Source: Jannaschia sp. S6380 (GTDB lineage: Bacteria; Pseudomonadota; Alphaproteobacteria; Rhodobacterales; Rhodobacteraceae). From it: a stretch of DNA of 64,000 nt. The DNA is taken from assembly GCF_023015695.1 (NCBI RefSeq), contig NZ_JALKAS010000001.1:806001-870000 (forward strand). Reading direction: 5' to 3'. The position numbers and the translations under genes were made by a program. Shown one piece after another: positions 7,990 to 16,012 of the stretch. A model generated the notes under the pieces. The model did not search any database. It was given only the letters and a program-made list of their open reading frames with translations, and was not told where the DNA came from. Numbering within the stretch: the stretch's first letter is position 1; the number at the start of each line of letters is the position of its first letter.

Positions 7990-8407
7990 GTTGATCTTCT
8001 CGCTCGCCGGGCTGATGGCGATGGCCGGTTGGGCCGCGCTCCTGCTGTCGCCACTCATTCCGGTCTGGTCGGACCGGATCGCGGGATTTGCCGTTCCCGG
8101 CATTCTCTCTGCAGGCTACGTCGTGATCCTGTTCGCCTTTCCTGCCCCTAGTGGCGGGTTTGGCAGCTTCGCCGACGTGAGGGAGCTCTTCTCACACGCC
8201 GATGCGCTCATCGCGGGGTGGATCCATTTCCTCGCCTTCGACCTCCTGATCGGCGCGTGGATCTGCCGGCGCGGGCGGCAGGAGGGTCTGCCCTTCTGAC
8301 CGGTCGCGCCGTGCCTGCCCGTGACCTTTCTGTTCGGACCGGCGGGGTTCCTGCTGCTCCAACTGGTCCGGGCCGGTCATGGCTTGGCGGTCACCCGTCA
8401 TCCATGA
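7979..8407 (+). pseudogene. Aba4-like (DUF4281) membrane protein, interrupted by an in-frame TGA
   Basis: From ATG 7979 the protein has four transmembrane helices and the family-typical WIHFLAFDLLIGAWI segment. Codon 107 (8297-8299) is TGA, but the same frame goes on with PVAPCLPVTFLFGPAGFLLL to a second TGA at 8405-8407, restoring the conserved last helix of the family. TGG (tryptophan) to TGA is the simplest cause. The truncated 106-residue product would lack the final helix. Aba4 in plants acts in xanthophyll (neoxanthin) formation; the bacterial role is not established. Confidence 0.75.
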
Positions 8408-8595
8408 CGCCCGTCGCAAAGCCTGACCGTCACCACCTCAACATCGCAGTGCATTTCTGAATGCTGCCAGCAACAACGCTTGGTGGAACAGGGGTTCGCC
8501 TCCAAGCTTCCCCGGCTGTTGGAAAGGCCTTGCCGCCATCTTGGCAGCGATCGGCTTGCTTGGAACTCGCGCCCATTCCGCGTAGAGTTTCGATC

Positions 8596-9600
8596 GTGGG
8601 CTACGTCACCTCTCTCTTCGCGCGCAAGGTCGTCGCCGCGGCGAGCTATGCCGTCGACGGCGCCGCGCTCCTGCGAGGGGCGGGTGTCGATCCGGAAGGG
8701 CCATGGGACCCGAAGGCGATGCTGCCCGATACCGCCTATTATGACCTGCTCGAACGGATCGCGGCGCTGACCGATGTGGCCGACTTGCCGCTGCGGACGG
8801 GGGAGTCCATGCGGCTCGACGAGTACGGTGCCCTCGGCCTCGCGTTCAAGGCGGCAACGACGCTGGGCGGGTCCTACGCCCGGGTCGAGCGCTATGCGCG
8901 GCTCTGGACCAGTGTTGTCGAATACGAGCTTCGGCCCGATCCCGATGGCACGCTCTTCATCCTGCACAGGGCCGGCGAACGACGGCTGGGCCTGCGTCTG
9001 TCCAACGAGGCGACGCTTGCAAGCGCGATCTCTCTCGCCCGGCAAGTCAGCCCGGTTCCGGTGACGCCGCTGCAGGTTTTCCTGCGCCACGGCGGGCCCG
9101 GATCCGTTGCCGCGCACGAGGACTGGTTCGGCTGCCCGGTCCGGTTCAACGCCGGGGCCGATGCGATCCTGTTTTCGCCCGAGACGCTGGCGCAGCCCAA
9201 CATCCTCGGTGACGAGGGGATTTCTAGGTATCTCGCGTCGCACCTCGATGCCGAGCTTGCCGAGATCGCCGAGGAGGTCACGCTGGTCGGCCGCGCGAAG
9301 GACGCCATCGCGCAAGCGCTGAACGAAGGGCCTCCGCGGATGGCGGATATCGCGCGCACACTCGCCCTGAGCGCGCGGTCCTTTCACCGAAAGCTGTCGG
9401 AGCATGGGGTAAGCTTCCAGACCCTGACCGAGGAAACCCGCCGCGACTTGGCGATCGGGCTTCTGCGCGACGACCGGCATTCCCTGGCCGAGATCGCCTT
9501 CCTGACCGGCTTCGCCGAGCAGAGCTCCTTCACCCGGGCGTTCAAGCGATGGGTCGGCGATACCCCGGCCAGCTACCGGAGAGGAAGGGCCGGACTGTGA
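8596..9600 (+). CDS. AraC-family transcriptional regulator
   Basis: About 334 residues from a GTG at 8596. An in-frame ATG at 8461 exists, but its extra 45 residues look non-coding. The N-terminal half resembles the arabinose-binding-like domain of AraC/OruR-type regulators (YYDLLERIAALTDVADLPL, EDWFGCPVRFNA). The C-terminal ~100 residues carry two helix-turn-helices (MADIARTLALSARSFHRKL and LAEIAFLTGFAEQSSFTRAF), ending with the usual P.SYR motif. It may control the DUF1330 or NmrA-type genes just downstream, but no operator was recognised. Confidence 0.85.
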   Translation: MGYVTSLFARKVVAAASYAVDGAALLRGAGVDPEGPWDPKAMLPDTAYYDLLERIAALTDVADLPLRTGESMRLDEYGALGLAFKAATTLGGSYARVERYARLWTSVVEYELRPDPDGTLFILHRAGERRLGLRLSNEATLASAISLARQVSPVPVTPLQVFLRHGGPGSVAAHEDWFGCPVRFNAGADAILFSPETLAQPNILGDEGISRYLASHLDAELAEIAEEVTLVGRAKDAIAQALNEGPPRMADIARTLALSARSFHRKLSEHGVSFQTLTEETRRDLAIGLLRDDRHSLAEIAFLTGFAEQSSFTRAFKRWVGDTPASYRRGRAGL

Positions 9601-9708
9601 GCTTCGCTTTGGCGGCGGGGAGCAAAAGCATGGCAGATGCAGTCAAGCGGGGACCCCGCGAAACGTGCGAAATCTGAGGACGCAACACGTCACTCATGGA
9701 GGTTTCCT

Positions 9709-9996
9709 ATGACCGCATTTCTCGTCGCAAACGTCACCGTTCGGAATGCCGAACAGATGGAAGCCTATGCCGTCGCTGCTGGCCCCACGCTCGAAGCGTA
9801 TGGTGGAGAACTGATCCTCGACGGCCAGCTTTCTGAGACGCTTTCAGGCTCCTGGGACGCGCCGGGCGTGGCGCTCGTCCGCTTTCCCAGCGTCGAGGCC
9901 GCGCAGATCTGGTACAACTCGCCGGAGTATCAGGCGCTGGCTCCGCTCAGGACCTCGGCGGCCGACATGGACATCGCGCTGTTCGCGACCGCCTGA
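9709..9996 (+). CDS. DUF1330-family protein (dimeric alpha-beta barrel)
   Basis: A 95-residue cytosolic protein. It starts with a beta strand (AFLVANVTV), has a central glycine (AYGGELILDGQ) and ends with FPSVEAAQIWYNSPEYQAL, the conserved C-terminal helix of DUF1330 ferredoxin-like proteins. No enzymatic activity is established for the family. GGAGG sits eight bases before ATG 9709. It is followed by a strong intrinsic terminator at 10023-10055, so it is transcribed separately from the next gene. Confidence 0.85.
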   Translation: MTAFLVANVTVRNAEQMEAYAVAAGPTLEAYGGELILDGQLSETLSGSWDAPGVALVRFPSVEAAQIWYNSPEYQALAPLRTSAADMDIALFATA

Positions 9997-10022
9997 GCCT
10001 TTCCGATCCATCACAGGAAGTA

Positions 10023-10055
10023 GCGGCGCCGGTGATTCCGGCGTCGCTTTCGTTT
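10023..10055 (+). terminator. Rho-independent terminator after the DUF1330 gene
   Basis: A 10-bp stem (GCGGCGCCGG with CCGGCGTCGC, one G-U pair) around the loop TGATT is followed by TTTCGTTT. It lies 26 bases after the stop codon on the plus strand and is one of the clearest intrinsic terminators in the window. Confidence 0.8.
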
Positions 10056-10176
10056 GACTTGGTGCTCCGACCAAACGCTTGGCAATGTAGGTCAAGTCTC
10101 TGGCATCTCCGGTCAAGAACGCGGGCGGTCAGTCCCCTTACTCTTTGGGCATCAACTCGAACCTAGGGAGAGACCC

Positions 10177-11004
10177 ATGCAAGACCAACCCATCCTCGTC
10201 ATCGGCGCCACCGGCAAGACCGGAGCCCGCGTCGCCGCCAAGCTGGAGGCCAAGGGCCTTCCTGTCCGCCGCGGCTCGCGCAGCTCCTCCACGCCCTTTG
10301 ATTGGGAGGCGCCGGAGACCTGGGCGCCCGCGCTGACGGGCGCGCGCGCCGCCTACGTCACCTACTTCCCCGATCTCGCCTTCCCCGGCGCGGTCGAGAA
10401 GCTTGAGTCGTTCGTCGAAACGGCGAGGGACGTCGGCGTCCCGCATCTCGTCCTGCTCTCGGGCCGGGGGGAGCATCACGCACGGCTGGGTGAAGAGGTC
10501 GTTCGCGCCTCCGGCATCGACTTCACCCTCGTTCGCGCCGCTTGGTTCGCGCAGAACTTCTCGGAAGGCTACCTGCGCGACCCGATCCTCGCGGGCGTCC
10601 TGCCTATGCCGGGGGGCGATATCCGCGAGCCGATCATCGACATCGAGGACATCGCCGACGTCGCCGTCGCCGCGCTGACCCAGGACGGCCACCGGGGTAA
10701 GCTCTACGAGGTTACGGGGCCGCGGCTGATGACCTTCGCCGAGATGGCGGACGTGCTGGGCCACGCCACGGGCCGACCGATCCGGTACATCCCCATCGGC
10801 TTCGACGACTTCTACGCGAATGTTGCCGCCTCGGGCGGCAGCTTCGTCGCGGATGTCTTTACCGCCATCGCGCGGGAAACGCTCGACGGGCGGAATGCCC
10901 ACACCACCGATGGCGTGATGCAGGCCTTGGGCCGTCCCCCGCGCGACTTCGCCGAGTTCGCCGCTGACGCCGCCCGGGCGGGCGTCTGGTCCAGCGCCGC
11001 CTGA
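10177..11004 (+). CDS. NmrA-like NAD(P)-binding Rossmann protein
   Basis: A 275-residue protein with the dinucleotide-binding loop GATGKTGARVA at residues 9-19, and later DIEDIADVAVAALTQDGH, typical of NmrA/ergot-alkaloid-type atypical short-chain dehydrogenases. A YxxxK catalytic pair is not evident, so it may sense redox state or reduce a small substrate. It starts at ATG 10177 behind AGGGAGAG. A DUF1772 gene follows 62 bp later in the same direction, a pairing often seen next to AraC- or LysR-type regulators. Confidence 0.8.
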   Translation: MQDQPILVIGATGKTGARVAAKLEAKGLPVRRGSRSSSTPFDWEAPETWAPALTGARAAYVTYFPDLAFPGAVEKLESFVETARDVGVPHLVLLSGRGEHHARLGEEVVRASGIDFTLVRAAWFAQNFSEGYLRDPILAGVLPMPGGDIREPIIDIEDIADVAVAALTQDGHRGKLYEVTGPRLMTFAEMADVLGHATGRPIRYIPIGFDDFYANVAASGGSFVADVFTAIARETLDGRNAHTTDGVMQALGRPPRDFAEFAADAARAGVWSSAA

Positions 11005-11066
11005 TCTCCGGGAGCGTGGGGGCGGTCCGTTCCCGCGTCTTCCTTCAACCCCTGAAAGGAAACGCC

Positions 11067-11576
11067 ATGTCCACCACCTTCTTCGTCCTCCTGCAGCTCT
11101 CGATCCTCGCCTATGCGCTGGTCGCAGGTGTCTTTCTCGCCTTCTCGGACTTCATCATGCGCTCGCTCGCGCTGACTGGCGGCATGGGCGGCGTCGAGGC
11201 CATGCAGGTCATCAACCGCGAGGTCTTTCGCTGGGTCTTCATGGCCCTGTTCCTCGGCATGGCCGCGGTGTCGGTCCTGATCGCAGGCTATGCCTGGGTC
11301 GCGCTATCCGGCCCGGCGGGAACGCTGATCGGCCTTGCGGCGCTGGTTTATCTCATCGGCTGCTTTGGCGTCACGGTCGCTTTCAACGTTCCAATGAACG
11401 AGGCGCTGGCCGGGATGGAACTGAGAAAAGAGACCACGCGCGACTACTGGCTGCAGACCTACGTGCCGCGCTGGACCTTCTGGAACTCGGTCCGCACGGG
11501 GGCCGCCGCGCTCTCGGCCGCGCTCCTGCTGTTCGGGCTGCTGTGGATGACCCAGATCCAGTCGCAGCCTGCCTGA
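11067..11576 (+). CDS. DUF1772-family membrane protein
   Basis: A 169-residue protein with four transmembrane helices (about residues 5-27, 51-75, 77-103 and 143-163). The central NVPMNEALAGM motif and the W.FWN..R segment (TFWNSVRTGAAAL) are the family hallmarks of DUF1772 (anthrone-oxygenase-like). Some relatives act with short-chain dehydrogenases on small aromatic compounds, but no activity can be claimed here. The start has AAAGGA upstream. It follows the NmrA-like gene and is probably co-transcribed with it. Confidence 0.8.
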   Translation: MSTTFFVLLQLSILAYALVAGVFLAFSDFIMRSLALTGGMGGVEAMQVINREVFRWVFMALFLGMAAVSVLIAGYAWVALSGPAGTLIGLAALVYLIGCFGVTVAFNVPMNEALAGMELRKETTRDYWLQTYVPRWTFWNSVRTGAAALSAALLLFGLLWMTQIQSQPA

Positions 11577-11583
11577 CGACCCC

Positions 11584-11621
11584 GCGGCGGAGCGGAACGA
11601 CCCCGGGTTCCGCCCCGCCGC
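11584..11621 (+). terminator. Long imperfect hairpin after the DUF1772 gene
   Basis: Two nested stems, GCGGCGG with CCGCCGC outside and CGGAAC with GTTCCG inside, start eight bases after the stop codon. There is no clear T tract behind the hairpin, so it may stop transcription poorly or act as a 3'-end stabiliser. Confidence 0.5.
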
Positions 11622-11666
11622 CAAGGCCCCCTACATTCCCACACATCCGCCCAGCGAGGCCATCGG

Positions 11667-12371
11667 ATGAACGCGCTCGAAAAGGTCAATATTGCCATCC
11701 TGCTGGCGACGATCACCTACATCATCGCCATCAACAGCCTCCTGAGCGGGACGGACCAGATCGGCCCGGGGATGCGCTGGTTCATCACCTTCCTGACGAG
11801 CGTCGGCCTCTTTCGGCTGCTCATCATTCTGGTCTACTGGATCATCCGTGCCTCGGACACGCTTCTGGCCATCTACCACCAGGGGCGCTTCCTCAAGGGG
11901 CTCTGGACCTACCGCTACGAGGTCGACGGGGTGCCGCACACGGGGATCTGGCGGATCTCGCAGGACCTCGCGTCGATCTCGATCACCGGCTACGGCATCG
12001 ACGCGAAAGGCCGGATCGACAGCCATTTCCGCAGCGTCAGTCCACTTTTCGAGCATCAGGGCGTCGAAGAGATCATGTTCGCCCGCACCGACACGACGAC
12101 CGGCGACGAGCATTTCGCCAAGACGACGCTCTACGTCGATCGCCTCGGCCGCCCGAACTGGCGCTCCGGCCCGACGTTCATGCGGGCCCAATCGGTGCTC
12201 TACGGCCACGACGAGGACGGCGCCCGTCACGCAGACATCATCCTGCGGGGGGCAAACCTAGGCCAGAGCGAAGCCCGGATAGTCGAGGAGATGTGCGGCG
12301 CGGCGCGGGCCGGGCTCCTCGCACTGGACGCGAGCCGACCGCCCGCAGACCGACCGGCGCTCGTGTCCTGA
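11667..12371 (+). CDS. Two-helix membrane protein with a C-terminal beta-rich domain
   Basis: A 234-residue protein of unknown function. Residues about 9-28 and 43-65 are transmembrane helices. From about residue 77 a beta-rich cytosolic domain follows, with LWTYRYEVDG, GIWRISQDLASISITGY and DSHFRSVSPLF. The spacing of W, Q, repeated I/S and the short loop is reminiscent of the two-helix plus beta-barrel effectors of CBASS defence (Cap15-like). No cyclase or other defence gene is adjacent, so this is only a structural suggestion. It lies alone after a hairpin, 46 bp upstream of its start. Confidence 0.6.
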   Translation: MNALEKVNIAILLATITYIIAINSLLSGTDQIGPGMRWFITFLTSVGLFRLLIILVYWIIRASDTLLAIYHQGRFLKGLWTYRYEVDGVPHTGIWRISQDLASISITGYGIDAKGRIDSHFRSVSPLFEHQGVEEIMFARTDTTTGDEHFAKTTLYVDRLGRPNWRSGPTFMRAQSVLYGHDEDGARHADIILRGANLGQSEARIVEEMCGAARAGLLALDASRPPADRPALVS

Positions 12372-12475
12372 ACCGAGCTGCGCGCCGCGATCGCCGCCTC
12401 TCGCTTGTTCGCGGCCATGTTGATCCAGACCCAGCCATACGTCTCCACACCGCTCGCTCCGGCGTGGAATGTGCC

Positions 12476-13372
12476 TTACGCCAGTGGTGCGGCAGACTTT
12501 GGTGGACGGCTGAGCGCCTCGGCCAGCATGTCGAACACCACCCGCACGCGGCGGGATGTGCGTAGCTCGCGATGGGTGAGCAGCCACATCGGCACCGGCA
12601 CGCTGAAGCCCGGCGCCGCGCGCGCGATATCAGGGTCGGCCAGCGCGATCTCGTCCATCATCAGCCCCACGCCCATGCCGCGCCGGACATAGGCCCATTG
12701 CACAAGATGCGCCTCGCACAGGATGCGGAACTGGCGTGCCTCGATGGGATAGCCCCGCTCGGTCAGGGCGCGTGCCATGTTGGCGCTGCCCTCGAAACCG
12801 ATGAAATCGGCGCGCGAGAGGTCACCGCCGAGCCGCTCGAGGTAGTCGCGCCGGGCAAACAAACCCGCAGAGCGGTCGGGCGTGCGGCGCGCGATCAGGT
12901 CGCCTTGAGTGGGCTCGGCGTTGCGGATCGCGATATCGGCCTCGCGCAGTTGCAAATCGCTCTGCTGGCCGGTGGCGACGATGGTGATCTCGATATCGGG
13001 ATGGGCGGCGCGCAGGCTCTCCAGCACGGGGGGCAGGATGAACGCGCTGACCGCCTCTCCGGCGGTGATGCGGATTGGGCCATCGAGGCTCTGGCTCCGC
13101 CCCGAGGCCGTCAGCACCACCCTCTGCGCGGCCTCGCCCATGGCGCGCACATGCTCGAGCAGGTCCAGCCCGGCGGGGGTGACGATGAGGCGCTTGCCGA
13201 TCCGCTCGAATAGCGTCACGTCCAGCTCGCGCTCCAGCGCCTCGACCTGCCTGCCCACAGTGGGCTGAGCCAGTTTCAGCACCCGCGCCGCAGCCGAGAG
13301 ACTGCCGGTCTCGGCTGTGGCGAGAAAGGCCCGAGCGCGGGCCCAGTCGAAGCGCAAGATGTCCCAATTCAT
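12476..13372 (-). CDS. LysR-family transcriptional regulator
   Basis: A 298-residue regulator with an N-terminal winged helix (GSLSAAARVLKLAQPTVGRQ, about 24-43) and a LysR effector domain. It is a clear paralogue of the regulator at 5043-5957: both begin MNW, then FDW, and share RAFLATAE and RTSRR.RVVFD near their ends. Three in-frame ATGs are available; 13372 matches the paralogue. It is divergent from a zinc-free alcohol dehydrogenase gene, which is its probable target, with palindromes in the 99-bp gap. Confidence 0.9.
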   Translation of the reverse strand: MNWDILRFDWARARAFLATAETGSLSAAARVLKLAQPTVGRQVEALERELDVTLFERIGKRLIVTPAGLDLLEHVRAMGEAAQRVVLTASGRSQSLDGPIRITAGEAVSAFILPPVLESLRAAHPDIEITIVATGQQSDLQLREADIAIRNAEPTQGDLIARRTPDRSAGLFARRDYLERLGGDLSRADFIGFEGSANMARALTERGYPIEARQFRILCEAHLVQWAYVRRGMGVGLMMDEIALADPDIARAAPGFSVPVPMWLLTHRELRTSRRVRVVFDMLAEALSRPPKSAAPLA

Positions 13373-13425
13373 GCATATATGCATAAACGTAAAGCCATTT
13401 TGGTCAATTCATCATGCGTATATGA
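13371..13425. promoter_or_regulatory. Two candidate LysR operators between regulator and dehydrogenase
   Basis: ATGCATATATGCAT (13371-13384) is a perfect 14-bp palindrome that overlaps the LysR start codon. TCATGCGTATATGA (13412-13425) is an interrupted relative 28 bp further on, toward the dehydrogenase. The paired layout, one site over the regulator's start and one nearer the target promoter, fits LysR control. It is inferred, not demonstrated. Confidence 0.5.
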
Positions 13426-13471
13426 AGGTGTATTCCGGGGTCGGTCGCAACGCCATCCCCACGGAGCCCCC

Positions 13472-14518
13472 ATGCACTTCCAGTCCCAAACCCCGACCCA
13501 ATCCCTTCCCGCCACTATGACCGCCGCCACCACCCGTCGCTATGGCGGGCCGGAGGCGATCGCGCTTGAAACAATGCCCGTCCCGCGCCCCGCTCCGGGC
13601 GAGGTGCTGGTGCGCATTCATGCCTCCGCCGTCACCACGGGCGACTGGCGCTTGCGCGGCGCGGCCTACCCGAAGGGTCTGCGTTTTGTCGGGCGGCTGG
13701 CAACGGGCCTCTTCCGCCCCCGCCATGTCGTGCCAGGCGTGACCTTCTCGGGAATCGTGGTCGCCACCGGCGAGGGCACGGCACGGTTCGCGGTTGGCGA
13801 GCCGGTCTTCGGCGCGCTTAACCGGGGCGGGCACGCGGAATACATCGCCGTGCCCGAGACCGCCGCCATCGCCGCCAAACCGCTGAGTCTGACCCATGCG
13901 CAGGCCGCCGCGCTGCCCTTCGGCGCCGCCACCGCCGATCACTTCCTGCGCCATCTGGGCCAAGTCCAGCCTGGCGAGCGGGTGCTGATCACCGGCGCCT
14001 CGGGCGCGGTCGGCCATGCCGGCATTCAGATCGCGAGGGCGCTGGGCGCGCATGTAACGGCGCTGACCTCGCCCGGGAACGTCGATTTCGTGCGCGACCT
14101 CGGCGCGGACGAGGTGATCGACTACACCCGCCAGGACGTCGCGCAAGCGGGTGCCAGGTTCGACGCAGTGTTCGACACGATCGGCCACCTGGATTTCGGT
14201 CGGGCGCGCGGGCTCCTGCGGCGCGGTGGGCGCTATCTCACGAACGAGGGCGGCTGGCGCGAGGGGCGGCAGATGCTGGTCCCGTGGCGGCGCCATGGCC
14301 ATGCGGTGCGCTTCGGTATCTCCGAGCCGGATTCAGTACAGCTGACGCGCCTCGCGGAGCTGGCCGAGGCGGGCAAGCTGGCCCCTGTGATCGAGCGAAG
14401 CTTTCCGCTGGAACAGATCGCCCGCGCGCATGAAGCGGTCGAGACCCGCCGCCGCCGTGGCGTGATCGCTTTGGACATGCGCCCGTCCGAGGCGCAGCCG
14501 GTACCCGCGGCTGCCTGA
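13472..14518 (+). CDS. MDR-superfamily NAD(P)-dependent alcohol dehydrogenase / quinone oxidoreductase
   Basis: A 348-residue medium-chain reductase. A GroES-like N-terminal domain (APGEVLVRIHASAVTTGDWRL) is followed by a Rossmann domain with LITGASGAVGHAGIQ (about residues 171-185). The cysteine/histidine zinc ligands of classical alcohol dehydrogenases are absent, so it belongs with the zinc-free quinone oxidoreductase or reticulon-4-interacting group. The start at 13472 follows CGGAG; a shorter start at 13517 is possible. It is divergent from a LysR gene and probably induced by it in response to a carbonyl or quinone compound. Confidence 0.85.
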   Translation: MHFQSQTPTQSLPATMTAATTRRYGGPEAIALETMPVPRPAPGEVLVRIHASAVTTGDWRLRGAAYPKGLRFVGRLATGLFRPRHVVPGVTFSGIVVATGEGTARFAVGEPVFGALNRGGHAEYIAVPETAAIAAKPLSLTHAQAAALPFGAATADHFLRHLGQVQPGERVLITGASGAVGHAGIQIARALGAHVTALTSPGNVDFVRDLGADEVIDYTRQDVAQAGARFDAVFDTIGHLDFGRARGLLRRGGRYLTNEGGWREGRQMLVPWRRHGHAVRFGISEPDSVQLTRLAELAEAGKLAPVIERSFPLEQIARAHEAVETRRRRGVIALDMRPSEAQPVPAAA

Positions 14519-14803
14519 CCTTGCGTGGCTTCTCTAAGCAAATACTTCGGTCACAACCTCGAGCGCGGCAACGTCGTCCAGAACATGGGCCTGCGGGCAG
14601 GGCAACATCACCAAGCTGCGCGTTGGGTGGCTGGTCTGACATGTCTGCTTCCCTGCCATGCTCTGGCATCAGGCGCATAATCGAGTTGACCGTTGGTACA
14701 AAGACCCCTCGTTTTCCGTCAGTTTTGGCGGTTTGGGATGGAGGCTCGGAGCGCGCCGGGCGAAACCGGAGCGCATCGAGTCCCTCATTCCGCGAGGCAC
14801 GGG
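14519..14803. other. Intergenic stretch with no recognised gene
   Basis: 285 bases between the dehydrogenase and a minus-strand membrane protein gene. Short open frames exist on both strands, but none has a good start signal or recognisable motif. Base composition is somewhat lower in GC than the flanks, so it may be gene debris. Confidence 0.5.
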
Positions 14804-15334
14804 TCAAGCGCGCTGCCTCGACATGCGCCTGAGCAGGACCGATGCCACAGCGGCAACGACGGCAAGTATAGCAGCCGACGTCAGAGCGGACTTCAGCATC
14901 GTCGCTGTGCTTGAGGCCTGTACCAGCGTAGGGTCCGCCCCAACGAGCAGCATCAGGCCTATCCCGAGGTTTTCCAGATAGTCGAAGGTCGCGGCCAGGA
15001 TAGCCAATGGTACGCCCATCCTGGTCATCAACGTCGGCCCGAACTTGGCGGCACGCCATCGCAGCGTTGATATCAGGGTCAGCGCCAGCAATGCCGGGTA
15101 GAGCGTATCCAGAGGGAGCTGGCGCATGAGATAGTATTGGCGCCCGGCCTCACCAAGCGCCTCCAGCAGCACCGCGGCATCGACCTGTGAATACCCTGTG
15201 GGTCGCAGATCGAACGGCAGCACCACTGCGAGATCGGTCAGATATCGGAGCGGTCCCAGCACCATGACGAGGTAGATCATAATGGCACCCAGCCCAAATA
15301 GGATTGCCAGCTTGCCGCTATGCCCAATTTTCAT
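14804..15334 (-). CDS. Small multi-pass membrane protein of unknown function
   Basis: A 176-residue protein with about four transmembrane helices (roughly 8-30, 80-95, 108-130 and 142-165). An extended polar loop after the first helix contains LPFDLRPTGYS. I do not recognise the family. ATG 15334 has AGGAG at good spacing, which argues for a real gene. It is divergent from a Crp/Fnr regulator only 90 bp away, so the two may form a regulator-target pair. Confidence 0.65.
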   Translation of the reverse strand: MKIGHSGKLAILFGLGAIMIYLVMVLGPLRYLTDLAVVLPFDLRPTGYSQVDAAVLLEALGEAGRQYYLMRQLPLDTLYPALLALTLISTLRWRAAKFGPTLMTRMGVPLAILAATFDYLENLGIGLMLLVGADPTLVQASSTATMLKSALTSAAILAVVAAVASVLLRRMSRQRA

Positions 15335-15424
15335 TTGAAGAACTCCTGTCGCGCTTGGGATATGAGTGTTTGGTAGGGGCACCTTGCTGGCGAGGCATTG
15401 TCTTTTGTTAACGGGGCGGCAGAC

Positions 15425-16006
15425 ATGCAGATTGCAAGCAACCATGCACAGGACCCACGGGTTTTCGGCCGCTTGGCCACCGCCGATGCGCACACCTTGG
15501 CCGGAGCGTTCGAGGCCAAGGCCGTTGCGAAAGCCCATCACCTCGCGCGACAGGGTGATCCCGATGACAAGGAATACATCCTGTTGTCGGGGAAGATGGT
15601 CAGTCTGATCGGTGACGCCGAAGGGCACGAAGTGTGCGTTGGCTTTTTCATCGGGCCGTGTGTGATCACGCCCAATCTGGCGCGCACTGCCGCCGGCAAG
15701 TCGCTTGTCAGCCTGAGAGCAGAGACAGAGGGACAAGCCGCATCAGTGAAAGCCGCGGTCCTGCTGGACCTGATGCGTGGGTCGCCCGCGATCGAGGATT
15801 GGGCCGATGCCGTCTTGCGTGCCGAACTGGAGCGCAAGACAAGCCGGGAATGGAGCCTCGCCGCACTCAAAGCCAAGGAGAGGCTCGAGTGGTTTCGCAG
15901 GTTCTATCCTGATCACGAAACCCTGTTCACTCACAGTCAGATCGCGTCGTTCCTCGGAATGACGCCCGTGACGTTGAGCCGACTACGAAATCCGAGCGGA
16001 TCATAG
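15425..16006 (+). CDS. Crp/Fnr-family transcriptional regulator
   Basis: A 193-residue protein. The N-terminal ~110 residues form a cyclic-nucleotide-binding-like beta roll (ILLSGKMVSLIGDAEGHE), followed by a long helix (LERKTSREWSLAALKAKERLEWF) and a C-terminal helix-turn-helix (THSQIASFLGMTPVTLSRLR, about 167-186). No cysteine cluster for an Fe-S centre is seen, so the signal is unlikely to be oxygen through an FNR-type cluster. ATG 15425 is chosen over a TTG nine codons upstream. It probably regulates itself and the divergent membrane protein. Confidence 0.8.
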   Translation: MQIASNHAQDPRVFGRLATADAHTLAGAFEAKAVAKAHHLARQGDPDDKEYILLSGKMVSLIGDAEGHEVCVGFFIGPCVITPNLARTAAGKSLVSLRAETEGQAASVKAAVLLDLMRGSPAIEDWADAVLRAELERKTSREWSLAALKAKERLEWFRRFYPDHETLFTHSQIASFLGMTPVTLSRLRNPSGS

Positions 16007-16012
16007 TAATCT

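Noticed and set aside
6939..8299. Stop-codon recoding (pyrrolysine at TAG, selenocysteine at TGA) in the MATE and Aba4 genes
   Set aside because: The neighbouring gene has a frameshift, the residues expected there are ordinary (glutamine, tryptophan), and I saw no recoding structure. Simple decay or sequencing error is more likely.
1..16000. Integrative element bounded by a tRNA gene
   Set aside because: No tRNA, integrase or att-like direct repeat was found; only IS and lysis remnants are visible.
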